A stretch of 64,000 nt of DNA from Fragilaria crotonensis (Eukaryota > Bacillariophyta > Fragilariophyceae > Fragilariales > Fragilariaceae): contig JAKSYS010000011.1 of the NCBI GenBank assembly GCA_022925895.1, forward strand, positions 124,001 to 188,000. Direction: 5' to 3'. This document shows, piece by piece, positions 20,019-30,733 of the stretch; within the stretch, counting starts at the first letter, position 1, and each line of letters opens with the position of its first letter. A program made the translations under genes and the position numbers. The notes beneath the pieces were generated by a model. That model ran no database searches. It was not told the origin of the DNA and was given only the letters and a program-made list of their open reading frames with translations.

Positions 20019-20814
20019 AACCATTCAAACAGCACTTGCGCTCTTTCGTTGTGTGACAAACCGGATAATGAAGCCGGAAATGCTGAAAGTGATGGAAATC
20101 CAGGTACGATGAATGCTCAGGGTGCCGACACAAGTCTCGTTGAGAGGACACCCAATCCGTGGGATGGAGCGTCGTTCATCTCACAAAGCTTTTCTTCCTC
20201 TGGCCTTATCCGCTGCTGAAACTGGGCATGACTCGTCCCCTCCAGCCGATCGATCTATCTGAAATTCCTGCGGTCGATACGAGGATGTAGTTATGATACA
20301 ATCGCGACTACCATGTAGATAGCCTTTGGAAACGAGAGATTGAAAAAAGACACGTCCCGGACTTACTGACTAACAGACACCCTGTTTGTAGTGCATACAA
20401 AACTGCACTCCTGTGCATGTACAGCACAGAGTATGAATAGTTTACCGAATTGTTTTCCATATATAGTTAACTAAATTTTATGCTGGATTAAAACTAAATC
20501 CCGTTTATTGCGGTTTCTCAACTGCCAACTAATATGAAGAATTCGGTTATCCAACGGGCTAATTTGTTTGACAATGCCGACAGATGTGCCGAAAATTCGC
20601 CAAGACGATGGGAAGCACATGGAAAATTTGTCTCGCGGCGGCATTCCCGCTTCAGATCCATCCATGTTCCTGAAGCCGAAAATTGCGGCACAAAAATATC
20701 CACCAAAACACCAGCTGCACTGATCGCGAACATTCAACAAGTGTATATATCACACCCTTCCACTCGACGTACTGATCAATCCCGCTTGTCGAGGAGCCCT
20801 AACGATTCGCTGGT
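20019..20814. other. Intergenic, no gene seen
   Basis: About 800 bases ahead of the C2-domain gene. The short frame at 20534-20818 has no family resemblance. The promoter of the downstream gene should lie in the right part. Confidence 0.4.
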
Positions 20815-23800
20815 ATGACGGAAACTACTAAACCTGGGAATGAAGATTCCTCTGTCTCTTCAACAGAAGTGAGCGACGACGACAGCCACATACTAGATGA
20901 CGAGCAAATTGAGATCCTCGGGGAGCTTGTTGGGGCCACGGATCTCATCGCAGACGATGATGACATTGGTAATCCCAAACCCTATGCTGAAGTGTTCTTC
21001 GGTTCTCGTAAGATTCATTACTCAGAACCAGGGGAGGGGCTTTCGCCCATTTGGACCATTGATACCGACTCGCTTTTTCTCTTGAAGGCAACTCCAGTCG
21101 AACTGGCGGACCACTCCTTGACGATCAGACTATATTCCTCTCGCAACATAGGACCACTCACAGAGATTAAAACTTTCTTGGGTCAGGTTGAACTACCAGC
21201 GGCAGAGATCATTCAGAGGTGCAATGGAGAACGCTTTGAGCTTGTCCTGCAGGATGAGCTGGGAGATGACTCTATCGGCAGGGGAAAGTTGGCACTTCGA
21301 CTTAAAGTGGCTACGCCAGCCGATGCAAAGTTCGTTACCTTGTGGAATCATAGACGTCTTCAAGAGAGCACGATTCTCAAGGCTCTTCTCAACAACGAAG
21401 ACAGTTGTCGTGATAAAAAGAAAGCAACCCTCATTACCGAGACGAACGAAACGCGAGTTGCTGGGGCGAGTTTCATCAATGCCATTACCTCCGCGTTTAC
21501 TGCGTCCAACTTCCTTGATTCGAAATCTGGGACGAAGAAGCAACGAGTCAAACCGTATTCAGATCCGAAGCGACCAAAATCCTCCCACTACCTTTCTCCA
21601 CATGAAATCAAAGTCGAAACACGTAGACCTTCCGAGAATTGGGTGCAAGCTGGCAGCGGCAAGTTAGGGCGACTATATGTTGAAGTTCTATCTTGCCACG
21701 GACTGCCGAACGTGGACGTTGGTGAAGCCATTGGGAATGTAACCGATAGCTTCGTTGCTCTAGTCTACGAAGACGCTCTAGCGGAGACACCAGTCATTGA
21801 CGATGAATTGAGTCCGCACTGGTTGCCTTGGACGCAGCGAGCGTTTTGCTTTGGAATGATGCACCCTGCGAGCATGCTTTACTTGGGAGTGTTTGACTAT
21901 GACATTGGACCACTCGCCAACCACGAGCCTCTTGGTCGGGTGGCAGTAAACATCAGCAATCTACAACGAGATACGCTCTACACACTACGGTACAGTTTGT
22001 TTAAATCAGCAAATGTCACTGATCGAACGCCTACTGGTCAAATCACAATCCGACTTCGTGTCGAGGTTTTTGATGAGAAGGCAAGTCTATTGACTGCTCT
22101 CAAGCCCAGGCCCAATATTCACGTGAACGTCAAGAAGATGAAAAGTTTCAAGGTAGTCCGATACACTTGCTTCGGGGAGTACGACGGCGAGGACAAGTTC
22201 GATTTGACGGTGTGTCGATCGTACATCAATGAAATCTTCGAATACAAGAGACGTTTGTCATACGCTATTAGTGACTCGCTCTATTCGTTGATGTTCTGGC
22301 GTGGACAGGTCGAGTTCTTCTCCATCTTTCTGCCTATTCACTGATGATATTCTTCTGCGTTGCGACAACGTTGGTTGAACGGCCGCATATGTTTCCGGCT
22401 TTTGCAATATTGAGCGTTGCTTGGCTGATGATCGCGAACGGAAGAATGCGTCGGCAGCATCCTTCGCCTTGGTATAGATGCCCCACATTCTTTCACTACC
22501 TGGACATTCTTATGTACGGAAAATCGAGGCAAAAGATTTTGAAAATCAGTGCAAATGAGGGACACGAGGAAGCTGTGGCATACGAAGAAGCTTGGCAGAA
22601 ACGGGAGCAGGATGATATGAAGAAGGCTGAAAAGAGAGCCGAGATGGAACGAGTTCTGCAGGAGCATGGAAACGAAAGCATTCACACACAGGTGAATCTA
22701 GGTATACCCCTTGATTTACTGGAACGGCTCGGAAGATATCAAGGGTATATTGGAAGTGAGTGAAATACACGTGGGAAAATGTCGGTTTAATCATGTCGGC
22801 TAACTCTTGTTATTACCAGGCGTATGTCAGTTCTTTCGTCAGGTCAAGATCATTCTGTTGTGGGAAGAAAGCATCCTTTCCTTTTGGATCTCTGCGTTGT
22901 TCCTGGGAGCAGGTCTCGTGTCCTTGCTCCTTCCGTGGGTTTTCATTCTGACTTGGACCGGACGCATAGTTGTTTATGGACTTTTCGGACCACATATGAA
23001 GATTGTAGATCTTTGGTTGCGTGCCAATAAATCCGATGAGCTTGAACAGATCATGAATGCCTTCGATGCCAAGAAGCAGATAGTCCGCATCCGCCGCGAG
23101 CAGGCATTGAAAGTCAGAGCAGTCAAATGTCTACGATTCGGAAAGCTGATAACCCAAGTTCCTGCGTTTAACTTAGCTCGACACTACGATCGACCGTTGC
23201 CATCTTCGACTGCGAAGGTCATTCGTAAAGCACCAGCAATCGAATGCACGTCCGTCCTTGCTGGACAACAACTTTACGGCGATATGATCCCTCGACTTGA
23301 GGATAAATACCAAAGCAACGAAGCATTGGCGCTTGAGCGTATGGAGAAACTAAGTCGAGTGGAGACAAGGTTGACGCTGATGCAGGCAGCTGCGAAACTA
23401 AGTGGAGGCGTGCGACGGCATCGGCATCTTCGACTGAAACAAGCGAGCTCTCCAGATGAAACTGCACCATGCGAGGTTGGTTATGAGTTGGTCCAGGTGG
23501 GTGACAAATCCCACTCGCAACTGATGATGCCGACCGAAACAGAGCTGACAAGTGTGACAAGTGCTTTCCCAAGTACTACATATTTAGCTCTAGATGGAAT
23601 GAACGGAAAAGCAAGCGATTCAAATGATGATCCGACTTATTTTGAACAGATATCTAACCAGTCGAGGACAGCTGGATCATTCTCGGTGAAATCTCGCCAG
23701 AAGGAGGACGACGATGATGAATATGCAAGCTCTCCTGCGTCCATATCAGAACGATTATTAGAAGATACGAAGGAGGGTTCGTGCCACGCATTGCAGCTCG

Positions 23801-23982
23801 AACTATCTGACGGAGAGTGTGTGTTGGACTTTGAAAGCGAAGGAGTCGAAATCGTAGCACTGGAAAGAGTTCACCAAGATGACGAAGACGCTCCCGTTGA
23901 CGAGAGTTCACTTCCGAAAGGAAGTCTTTCGGTCTTGTACAAGGAGTCCGACTCTACTTTCGTGGCATTCTACAGAGAATAA
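20815..23982 (+). CDS. Double C2-domain protein with reticulon-like membrane hairpins (MCTP-like)
   Basis: Frame 1 (20815-22344) starts at ATG and carries two C2 domains, at about residues 30-165 and 283-418. The second keeps the calcium-loop acids D301, D311, D361 and D363 (LPNVDVGEAIGNVTD, DYDIGPL). Family-like membrane sequence continues in a second frame from about 22338 (LMIFFCVATTL...PHMFPAFAILSVAWLMI, RRQHPSPWY). A 64-bp intron at 22756-22819 (GTGAGT...CAG) then joins in phase to 22820-23982, with another long hydrophobic hairpin (LSFWISALFLGAGLVSLLLP) and an acidic tail. The order C2, C2, hairpin, hairpin is that of MCTP-type proteins, which sit in the ER and bridge to other membranes via calcium and lipid. 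The handover at 22338-22344 needs a one-base correction: no GT..AG pair fits. Total is about 1,035 residues. Confidence 0.8.
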
Positions 23983-24134
23983 CTATTGAAATGTGGAGGT
24001 TACGAAAGATCGGAAAGATCGGCATAGTTAACGCTACGTAAGCGAAGGCGCCTAATCTCCAGAAATTGCACGTTGTTGGTATCAACTTTGCGCCCCCAAA
24101 TCGGTTACCATGGACTATTTGAGCCAAACGCTTC

Positions 24135-24638
24135 GTGCTTGGGAGGATCACGAGAAAGGCCTACTGCTCTCAGAAAGCAATAGGAATTCTGTGGGATCAC
24201 ATAGTGGAGCTGGCAGACACAGCATGTACTCGATTAGATTTTCCGGCATTCAAGTCAATGATGCGAAAGGCTGTCGTTGACTACAATTTGGCATTAAAGG
24301 ACCTGACGAGCTCAAAGGTGGTGTCGGCAGATAAAGTTGCCGAAAGGACTCATGAAATCGCGCAAGCGGAAAGACGCAGACTAATTATTGACTCATTTGA
24401 TTCAGGAGATGATAGAACCCTTGCAGCTGCTGTCCTCTACAAGGAATGTGGTGATTCGAAGGGATTTGCCTGGAAGGTCGCGAGAGATTACTTGATTCTA
24501 ATTGTTGTCCGAGCTCAAAACAGGGGGAAATCTGCCATGCCACTCATATTGGATCCCGAAATGGACAAACTGGCATTTGGGCGCAAAAAAATGACTCACC
24601 ATCAGTGCTATTTCTCAACGACAATTCTTAAAGATTAG
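24135..24638 (+). pseudogene. Possible C-terminal fragment of a cellular RNA-dependent RNA polymerase
   Basis: The frame is open from a stop at 24120-24122 to 24638, about 170 residues, without a convincing start. RKAYCSQKAIGILWDHI, then RKAVVDYNLALKDL, then LAAAVLYKECGDSKGFAWKV and ARDYLILI resemble, in order, the tail of eukaryotic RdRPs of the RNA-silencing pathway (SxKxLGxLY, YNI, and an SFAWxVAxDxLxxIK-like block). The catalytic DbDGD region is absent. I saw no matching sequence upstream, so this is at best a truncated copy. The family assignment is tentative. Confidence 0.35.
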
Positions 24639-24806
24639 GCTGCATAGCACATGCGATGACAACGCAGTCAAGGTAAATGATGATGCCACCTGCACATACA
24701 CCATACACCATAGCTGCCTACTGATTAACTTTACGAACTCCACAATACGAGTACCAGTCGTCGCAGTCGTGCAAGGCTCACATTTCCGTGTGCACCCTGA
24801 TTTCTA

Positions 24807-25367
24807 TCATACCGTATCGTCACCGAAAGAACAACGTTCAAACGAGGACGATAAGGTTGGGCTGCAATCGAGAGTGGAGCCCGACGTGGAGTCGCAAGAA
24901 TCCGTCGATTGGAGATTGATGTGGAAAATGTCCCACAAAATTTCCATGGCCACGTGGTTTGGTGCCGCCTTCACCAACGTTTCTATTACATGAGGATTTC
25001 GAGCCATGTGGACCCATTGGCATTTTTCCTTTGCAAGGGTAGATAAGAGACTTCGAACTTGTGGCCTTATTGCGCGCGCCGAGTCTCGAGTTGCCATCTT
25101 GGCTATCGAATTTAGCAGTAGAGGATGTTCTTTCAATGATATGGTTTGTTTTGCGATACTTGCCATGGCTCTTTCCCAAATTTCACATCGTTCGTATCCA
25201 AATAGATGAGTCAATACAGCCGGGCGCGCTTTACTCTGATCAACCAGTTCGTACAGCATATGGGCAACTTCCACAGATGTTTGGGATCCTTCGAGCGTCG
25301 CCTTTTTTTTTACGATAACATCCATTAACGCATTTGAGGGTTGAAGAAGTTTGGAACACGGAGACAA
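24807..25367 (-). CDS. ARM/HEAT-like helical repeat protein or fragment
   Basis: A minus-strand frame of 186 residues from a TTG at 25367; the frame stays open further upstream (reading DEKANIATRAEALCGLSPCS) to a stop near 25440, so the true start or a preceding exon is unknown. The sequence is made of amphipathic helices (VEVAHMLYELVDQS, RPAVLTHLFGYERCEIWERA, LLLNSIAKMATRDSARA, HVIETLVKAAPNHVAMEILW) spaced like armadillo/HEAT repeats, ending in a Ser/Thr-rich acidic tail. Such proteins act as scaffolds. It is convergent with the RdRP-like fragment. It may be one exon of a longer gene or a partial duplicate. Confidence 0.45.
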   Translation of the reverse strand: MSPCSKLLQPSNALMDVIVKKKATLEGSQTSVEVAHMLYELVDQSKARPAVLTHLFGYERCEIWERAMASIAKQTISLKEHPLLLNSIAKMATRDSARAIRPQVRSLLSTLAKEKCQWVHMARNPHVIETLVKAAPNHVAMEILWDIFHINLQSTDSCDSTSGSTLDCSPTLSSSFERCSFGDDTV

Positions 25368-25440
25368 TCCGCAGAGAGCTTCCGCCCTTGTTGCTATGTT
25401 CGCTTTCTCATCTACTCGCCGAGCCCACCTCCATTTTCAC

Positions 25441-25784
25441 AGTACGTGAATGATATGAACATATGAACTGGAATGTTGAAGATTGGTGGATAAATGCATA
25501 TGCATACGCATATTCGCTATTCATTTGTACTGTTGTAATCCTTACTGTCCTACTGACAACTCTCCTAACTCCTACTACCAGTAGTAGCTCTACTAGCTAC
25601 TAGTACTAGTAGTAGAGTACAAGTACCTGGTACTCCATACTCCATATGATAACATGCAACATGCAACTGGTATTGGACGACGAGGACGAGGAAGAGGGAG
25701 ACAAAAAACAGGAAGAGCCAAGAACGAGAACTGAGTCCTGGAGTGTACAACAACAAGCTACAAAGCGTCCATCCTTCTGTGACA
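25441..25784. other. Intergenic, GTAC/AGTAG-rich
   Basis: No gene. Between 25560 and 25650 are stacked AGTAGTAGC, CTAGTACTAGTAG and GTACCTGGTACTCC words like those in other intergenic parts of this window. Confidence 0.4.
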
Positions 25785-28487
25785 ATGGATAACAACCTAG
25801 CTTGCAATGGATTGGTCATGACTCCGCTTGAAATCGATGAGGAGATTTCGTCGCTGTTCGACGAAACCATTGGACGAGGAAACTTGCGAAAGCGAAGTCG
25901 CGCTTCTGTGGAGGATGATTTGCCCGACACTGCCGGTACTGGTTTTCGGGGTCTGTTGCGGACAAAGACTGCATTCATGGTTCGCAATGCCTGTCTCCTG
26001 GCTACACTAGGATTTATGGTGTTCATGTATGTGAATGCCATGGATCGAACGATTGAAGAATTTCCAATGGACGACGAAGATCCTCGTGGAATCCATCAAT
26101 TGGGTTTCGGCGGGAAAAACAATCCCGCGTCTGTGGTTGGTCAACGGGCGCATGAAAACCAACACGAAGATGATTTGCATCATATGAATCTCATTCCAGA
26201 ATCGAATGTTGGCGAAACTGTCAAGTCACTGTCAACCGAGAACATTAGGAATCACATTGGTCACTATTGGCATGACCCGATGCAGTCTGTTTTCGCCTCC
26301 CCTTACTATGACGGCTTTACAAAAGACGAACTTGGTGAAAAGCAGACCAAGTTCTTGGCCAAGATGAATGCAACGAAGCAAAAGTATGGAGCATGGGATC
26401 TGGTCGATGCCTACCATAAAGACAGGCGAGCAAACGTAGATTTCACCCAATGCCCAAACAAGGATTGCAACTCGTCCAATTTTCCTGCGACTGTCTGGCA
26501 GCGTGACGAAGCATACACCAGATCGCTGATCGACGAGGCGAAGAAACTGGTGCAACGCGTCTGCGAAGGAATCTATGAGGAGTACGGACATTCGTCATTT
26601 CATGTCGACGGTAGTCGGAAATCGGATCAGGAACTCGAACAGCGCGACCAGATATTCCGAGTCTTATTGACAAATAGTACCGGAGTCAACGACAAAAACG
26701 TGGCGATCGATACCGAGACTAATCAGACATTGCTTGGGATCGCTCAATTGTCAAATGAAGCGTGGGACGGTTTAGTTCGCAAGCTCTTACATTCAATGAT
26801 CACCAGCGATGATTTCTTTGTTGTCGCTGTGGGCGATGGTAGTGCTGCTGGTCACGGCAACAACTTCATACAATCTCCCGTGATGCAATTCAACTTCCTC
26901 ATGGAACCAGTTTTGTCTTTCTTGGGCATCACACTCAGAACACGAAACATGGCTGCTAAGGGGCGATCAGTTGTGTTTGGAGCAATGGCTGGAGGAGACT
27001 TGTACGGTGAGGCAGACTTGCTTTGGTATGACAGTCGAACTAGGAGCGATTCCAAGGGAGCGAAAGACTTGCTTTATAAACAGGCGATCCTCAGTGGTGG
27101 CCGTGTCCCAGTGATTCTCACAGACGATCCTGTCCATTTGCGGCGGGACTCGTCCGAGGCTGCTTGGATTGGAAACCTACAGCCTAACACCGCTATATGC
27201 GGCAGAAACAAAACAGGCGTGTGCGACTTCAGAGCACACAACAGTGTATGCTGGGTCCCTCGAACCGACGTGCGTCCAAGCGTCACTCAAGACTCCAGTA
27301 TCCGCCCCAAATTCTTTCCTGGAAACTACGTGCATCAACTAGAAGCCCGGAAGCTGAGTTTGCTTATTCTACACGCTTTAAATGCTGCCCTAGATCGGTG
27401 GCTTGATGGTATCCAAGGTTCCAACTTTCCACTTGATGATTCCCTCTGGCACATCGGAAGCCATTACAGTAACATTAGGGAGAGTGTTCGCCTCGCTCAT
27501 AACGCCGAGCAACCATCCGAGTGCGAGCTCATGATGAAGGATTTGGCAACTGTATGTCACGTTGAGATGCACGGATACGCTGAGTGGACGCCTCGCATCA
27601 CACCCTATGCGACTTCTTTGAAGGCCATATTGCCAGGGTTTATGAGCATCAGCAATTTCTCCGCAGAAGCGGAATTGTACTCGACTATTGACCTTATGCC
27701 ACAACAGTGGGCAATTCCTGATGACATTGTTGATCCGCATTTGATCGCCATCAGTACGACTCATCCGCTGGATGCTCCAGCGGATGATGATTCCGACAAC
27801 GGCGGTAGGGAGGTTTCCAGTGGTACGCACGACCGCTTTGAGGGCAGTCAAGGAGATGGTGGTAGTAGGGTTCGTCGCTTCCAACGTCGACTGCAAGACG
27901 ACGTCAAGTCCACACTGCCTCCTGGTAAAGGTTGGACCATGCGTGGCGCTCCAGTTGGGTTGTGCGATGGGTCCACGCAGTCAACATGCGGGCGTGATAG
28001 ACGCTCGAAGTGTTTGATGGCAGGCCACAATGACTATCAAGGTGGAATATTGGGGGATGGACTGAGCGGTTGGTTGCTTCTTAAGGTCCCTCACGTGAAG
28101 GAAGGGATCATCTTGGGTCGGATTGATACCCAAGTCGCCCCAAACTCTGACAGCGTAACGGAAGGATGGACAGGTGAGAATGGCGTGGCCGAGGGAGAAG
28201 ATGTCGAGCCAGAAGGGCGAAAACTTGAACTGCCAGAGGATTTTTGGTTCGATTATGCCGTCAACAATACCATCACTTCGTTGAGCCGAGATGATTTTGC
28301 ATCGTTTGGTGTAGATATCGACGGTGAAATGACCCTGTATCCCCTATTCATCTCCCCCGATATGGGAATGAAAATCAGATCAAAAGAAGACAAGGGGGAA
28401 ACTATTGATGTTGGTATTAGAGTCCGAGCACCTCCTGGTCAGGGTCGAGCGGTCACGATCATGTTGACGCATGTTTACTACGCATAG
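25785..28487 (+). CDS. Large type II membrane protein with SGNH-hydrolase-like motifs
   Basis: The frame is open from a GTG at 25743; ATG 25785 is preferred, giving 900 residues. The short cytoplasmic N-terminus is acidic and then basic, with one membrane segment at about 64-84, so most of the protein faces the lumen or outside. N-glycosylation sequons occur near 195, 297 and 313. Residues 350-359 (GDGSAAGHGN) resemble an SGNH block I; RNMA (about 387) and GGDLYGEADLLWYDS (about 403-417) follow with the spacing of the oxyanion and later blocks. S353 is the likely nucleophile if it is an enzyme. This arrangement (G-x-S-A-A-G-H-G-N, then xNxA, then WD) recurs in diatom proteins of unknown role. 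A basic RVRRFQRR stretch lies near residue 700. A carbohydrate-ester hydrolase is possible but not shown. Confidence 0.75.
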   Translation: MDNNLACNGLVMTPLEIDEEISSLFDETIGRGNLRKRSRASVEDDLPDTAGTGFRGLLRTKTAFMVRNACLLATLGFMVFMYVNAMDRTIEEFPMDDEDPRGIHQLGFGGKNNPASVVGQRAHENQHEDDLHHMNLIPESNVGETVKSLSTENIRNHIGHYWHDPMQSVFASPYYDGFTKDELGEKQTKFLAKMNATKQKYGAWDLVDAYHKDRRANVDFTQCPNKDCNSSNFPATVWQRDEAYTRSLIDEAKKLVQRVCEGIYEEYGHSSFHVDGSRKSDQELEQRDQIFRVLLTNSTGVNDKNVAIDTETNQTLLGIAQLSNEAWDGLVRKLLHSMITSDDFFVVAVGDGSAAGHGNNFIQSPVMQFNFLMEPVLSFLGITLRTRNMAAKGRSVVFGAMAGGDLYGEADLLWYDSRTRSDSKGAKDLLYKQAILSGGRVPVILTDDPVHLRRDSSEAAWIGNLQPNTAICGRNKTGVCDFRAHNSVCWVPRTDVRPSVTQDSSIRPKFFPGNYVHQLEARKLSLLILHALNAALDRWLDGIQGSNFPLDDSLWHIGSHYSNIRESVRLAHNAEQPSECELMMKDLATVCHVEMHGYAEWTPRITPYATSLKAILPGFMSISNFSAEAELYSTIDLMPQQWAIPDDIVDPHLIAISTTHPLDAPADDDSDNGGREVSSGTHDRFEGSQGDGGSRVRRFQRRLQDDVKSTLPPGKGWTMRGAPVGLCDGSTQSTCGRDRRSKCLMAGHNDYQGGILGDGLSGWLLLKVPHVKEGIILGRIDTQVAPNSDSVTEGWTGENGVAEGEDVEPEGRKLELPEDFWFDYAVNNTITSLSRDDFASFGVDIDGEMTLYPLFISPDMGMKIRSKEDKGETIDVGIRVRAPPGQGRAVTIMLTHVYYA

Positions 28488-28657
28488 CAAATCGTGATGC
28501 CTCACTTTATAGACTCTTTACAACTCTTGACTACGCCGGGGGCGACCTTGTAGATGAATCTGAATGAAGGGAGTCATCTTCAGAATCTCCCTCAAACGAG
28601 GCAATCAACAATTGATGAAGGGGGTGAAAGATCCTACAGAAGTCGTTTGGCGAAAAG

Positions 28658-29049
28658 GTGAGTGGTCTATGGCGGTGCTGCCTCCCGAACAGCGTCATGG
28701 AAAACGCTTGCATTCGTTTGGATGCCGAGGCCCCCACACTGATATCCCAGTACCACCGAGTGGGAAGTCTGTCGTCGACATTTGTCTGTCACAAATTGGA
28801 CGGATCGGATCGCGATGGCGGCGATGTGGGCGTCGTTGGCCGCGCTTTTTGACGTCACGGGAGTGTTGTCGACTCATGGGATTTCCCGAGGACTTTCCAG
28901 TGCATGGAGGAATTGTGGATGACGCTCACCTATATCAAGCAATCGGAAATGCGGTCACACCTCCAGTCATTGCAGCGATTGGACGTGAGTTGTTGCTGTG
29001 TGTAGGAGCTGGGGTTCTTGTTGGTGGTGACGTTGCCGTTCATGAATGA
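28658..29049 (+). pseudogene. C-terminal fragment of a C5-cytosine DNA methyltransferase
   Basis: Two plus-strand frames give family sequence. The first (about 28658-28850) reads ENACIRLDAEAPTLISQYHR, the APTL block before motif IX. The second (to 29049) reads PRFLTSRECCRLMGFPEDFP, then LYQAIGNAVTPPVIAAIGRE, unmistakable motifs IX and X. The switch of frame near 28830 breaks the gene. Motif I, the catalytic Pro-Cys, ENV and QxRxR motifs are all absent, and the intact SGNH-like gene ends only about 170 bp upstream, so there is no room for them. It is a dead end-piece of a DNA methyltransferase, of bacterial-like or DNMT5/6 type; I cannot choose. Confidence 0.75.
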
Positions 29050-29315
29050 TGGTATTCTCCAACTGACTACGATATTGCTAAGCTAGTAGTTGCCATCAGA
29101 TTGATGAAACATTTTTGTTTTGTAACATGCTGGAGAACGTTTCGGCGTATCCTCCGAATCTAGACTGTATTATCACCTAATCCAGTATCCACTACACGTC
29201 AGGCAATCCCCTTCTCCCACAGAGTACCATATAGAGTATCCGAAATGATGCGAGCATTGCAGTTGCAGCAGCAGCCTACGATGCGTGTAACCCGTAGCAT
29301 GCAGTAACATCGTCA

Positions 29316-29729
29316 TCATGTTCCCGACGACTGGCGTGACAATCTCCACAAATGTAGGAGAAGGATGAATGCTCCCACGAGACTGCTCAAGATTGACACC
29401 CCAGTGACGATTCGTGCATCTCCCGCCGACCCAGTCGTCACATGAGGTAATATAATGGGATGAGGCGTGGCACCTCGGCCATTCCACAAGATAGAATGTG
29501 GAATTTGAAATTGGACGGATCGTTCGGATGACATGGATGGCTCCAAGTATCGCAGATGCAACCTGGTAGTCAGTCGGATTTCGGATGCTTCATCCTTAAC
29601 TTTTACCTCGAGGGCGACAACATGTTGAGGACTGTCAAAGGAAGGTGACTCGATGGATATAATCTCCGATGTGTGAATATGAATGAGCGAACCACCTTTG
29701 ATACGTTCCAGCATATCTTGAACGTCCAT
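29316..29729 (-). CDS. PIG-X/PBN1-like subunit of GPI mannosyltransferase I (C-terminal part)
   Basis: A minus-strand frame with ATG at 29729 and 137 residues; the frame is open upstream to about 29800, and an unrecognised 5' exon with the signal peptide is likely. The order of features fits PIG-X: VYMDVQDMLERI (compare YVDPYEL), IISIESPSF-DSPQHVVALE, LTTRLHLRYLEPS (the HxRYxxP motif), a beta-rich VQFQIPHSILW, a GDARI segment, and a single C-terminal membrane helix, GVSILSSLVGAFILLLHLW. PIG-X stabilises PIG-M, which adds the first mannose to GPI anchors in the ER. The upstream minus frame (about 30110-29865, EEAYFDEYAWKTF) does not join in phase with any splice pair I tried. Confidence 0.55.
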   Translation of the reverse strand: MDVQDMLERIKGGSLIHIHTSEIISIESPSFDSPQHVVALEVKVKDEASEIRLTTRLHLRYLEPSMSSERSVQFQIPHSILWNGRGATPHPIILPHVTTGSAGDARIVTGVSILSSLVGAFILLLHLWRLSRQSSGT

Positions 29730-29864
29730 GTAAACGTGCTCATGGGTTTCAGTTGTCTCGTTATCATGATGCCGCTGGGACGATTCTTTGCCTGCATTCT
29801 TCTTCTACTTCTTCCAACACGCGCATGCATTCTGTATCGATTGGACCAGATTACCAAGGACTGG

Positions 29865-30733
29865 TTGTGGTGGATTTGTTCAGACTGCGTGTCAAAAGAT
29901 CAATGCTGTAAAATATGTCGGTAGAGTAACGAGTGGCGCGCGAAACTTGTGATGCTCTGCTATCTACCTGGTACCGGTAGCATTCCCACAAAGGATGGAA
30001 TGTTTTCCATGCGTACTCATCGAAGTAGGCCTCTTCCATTAGTGCATGGTATGCCTCAACTTCCTTCTCCACTTTCTCTCCAGCCCATCGCCGGTCGAAG
30101 TCGCTTTACGCATGCACTCGGTGAATGGAGTATGAATGATGAGTGTATGAGGTAAGCAGATATCCACTCCTTTTCAAATTTGCTTTGTGTGTGTGGTGTG
30201 TGCGTGTGTGTGTTGGTTTATTTTTTACGGAGTATGACGCGAAAAAAGTTCATCGAATGCTACTGTGCACTGTACTCCGAGTATGACGTATATGACTGTA
30301 CGAACACATTGAATACATCCTGGTTTCTTTGTTTTATTGAAGTTGATGGGAAGTGCAGACGGTTGGGATCTGTTTCTACTCTTGAGGAGGCTGACGCAAG
30401 CAGGCATGTCGTCATGACACTGTCATCTAACCACGTTTCCTTCGTCACCTGATTTTTGCATCTGGGCGAATGATGTCAGAATATTCGACGTAAGAGAATC
30501 TAACCAGTGTCTGTCGGCTGGCGACTTAATTGAGAATCCCCGCCCTGTCGTTGCACTCTGCCTTGGTCCGCAGAACAGCATCCCCGCGCCCCGCGTGAGT
30601 GTACCACTATCATTCATACTTCATACTATATTTGTTTTCAATACGAGGAGTCAAGTTCCTTTCCTAATCTAACAAGCAACACGCTTCACCTCTTACAAAT
30701 AGATCTCCTCTACCCGATCGTTGACCAGGTATC
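29865..30733. other. Intergenic or untranslated, with a TG-rich microsatellite
   Basis: About 30182-30216 is a TGTGTG-type run. The minus frame 29865-30110 is protein-like but unassigned and might be an upstream exon of the PIG-X-like gene. Otherwise nothing was seen. Confidence 0.4.

Noticed and set aside
22310-22345. Possible short intron joining the first two frames of the MCTP-like gene
   Set aside because: GT is present but no AG acceptor in a suitable place restores phase; a one-base frame break explains the data better.
29865-30110. 5' exon of the PIG-X-like gene
   Set aside because: The peptide EEAYFDEYAW is suggestive, but none of the GT..AG pairs tried joins it in phase to the next exon.
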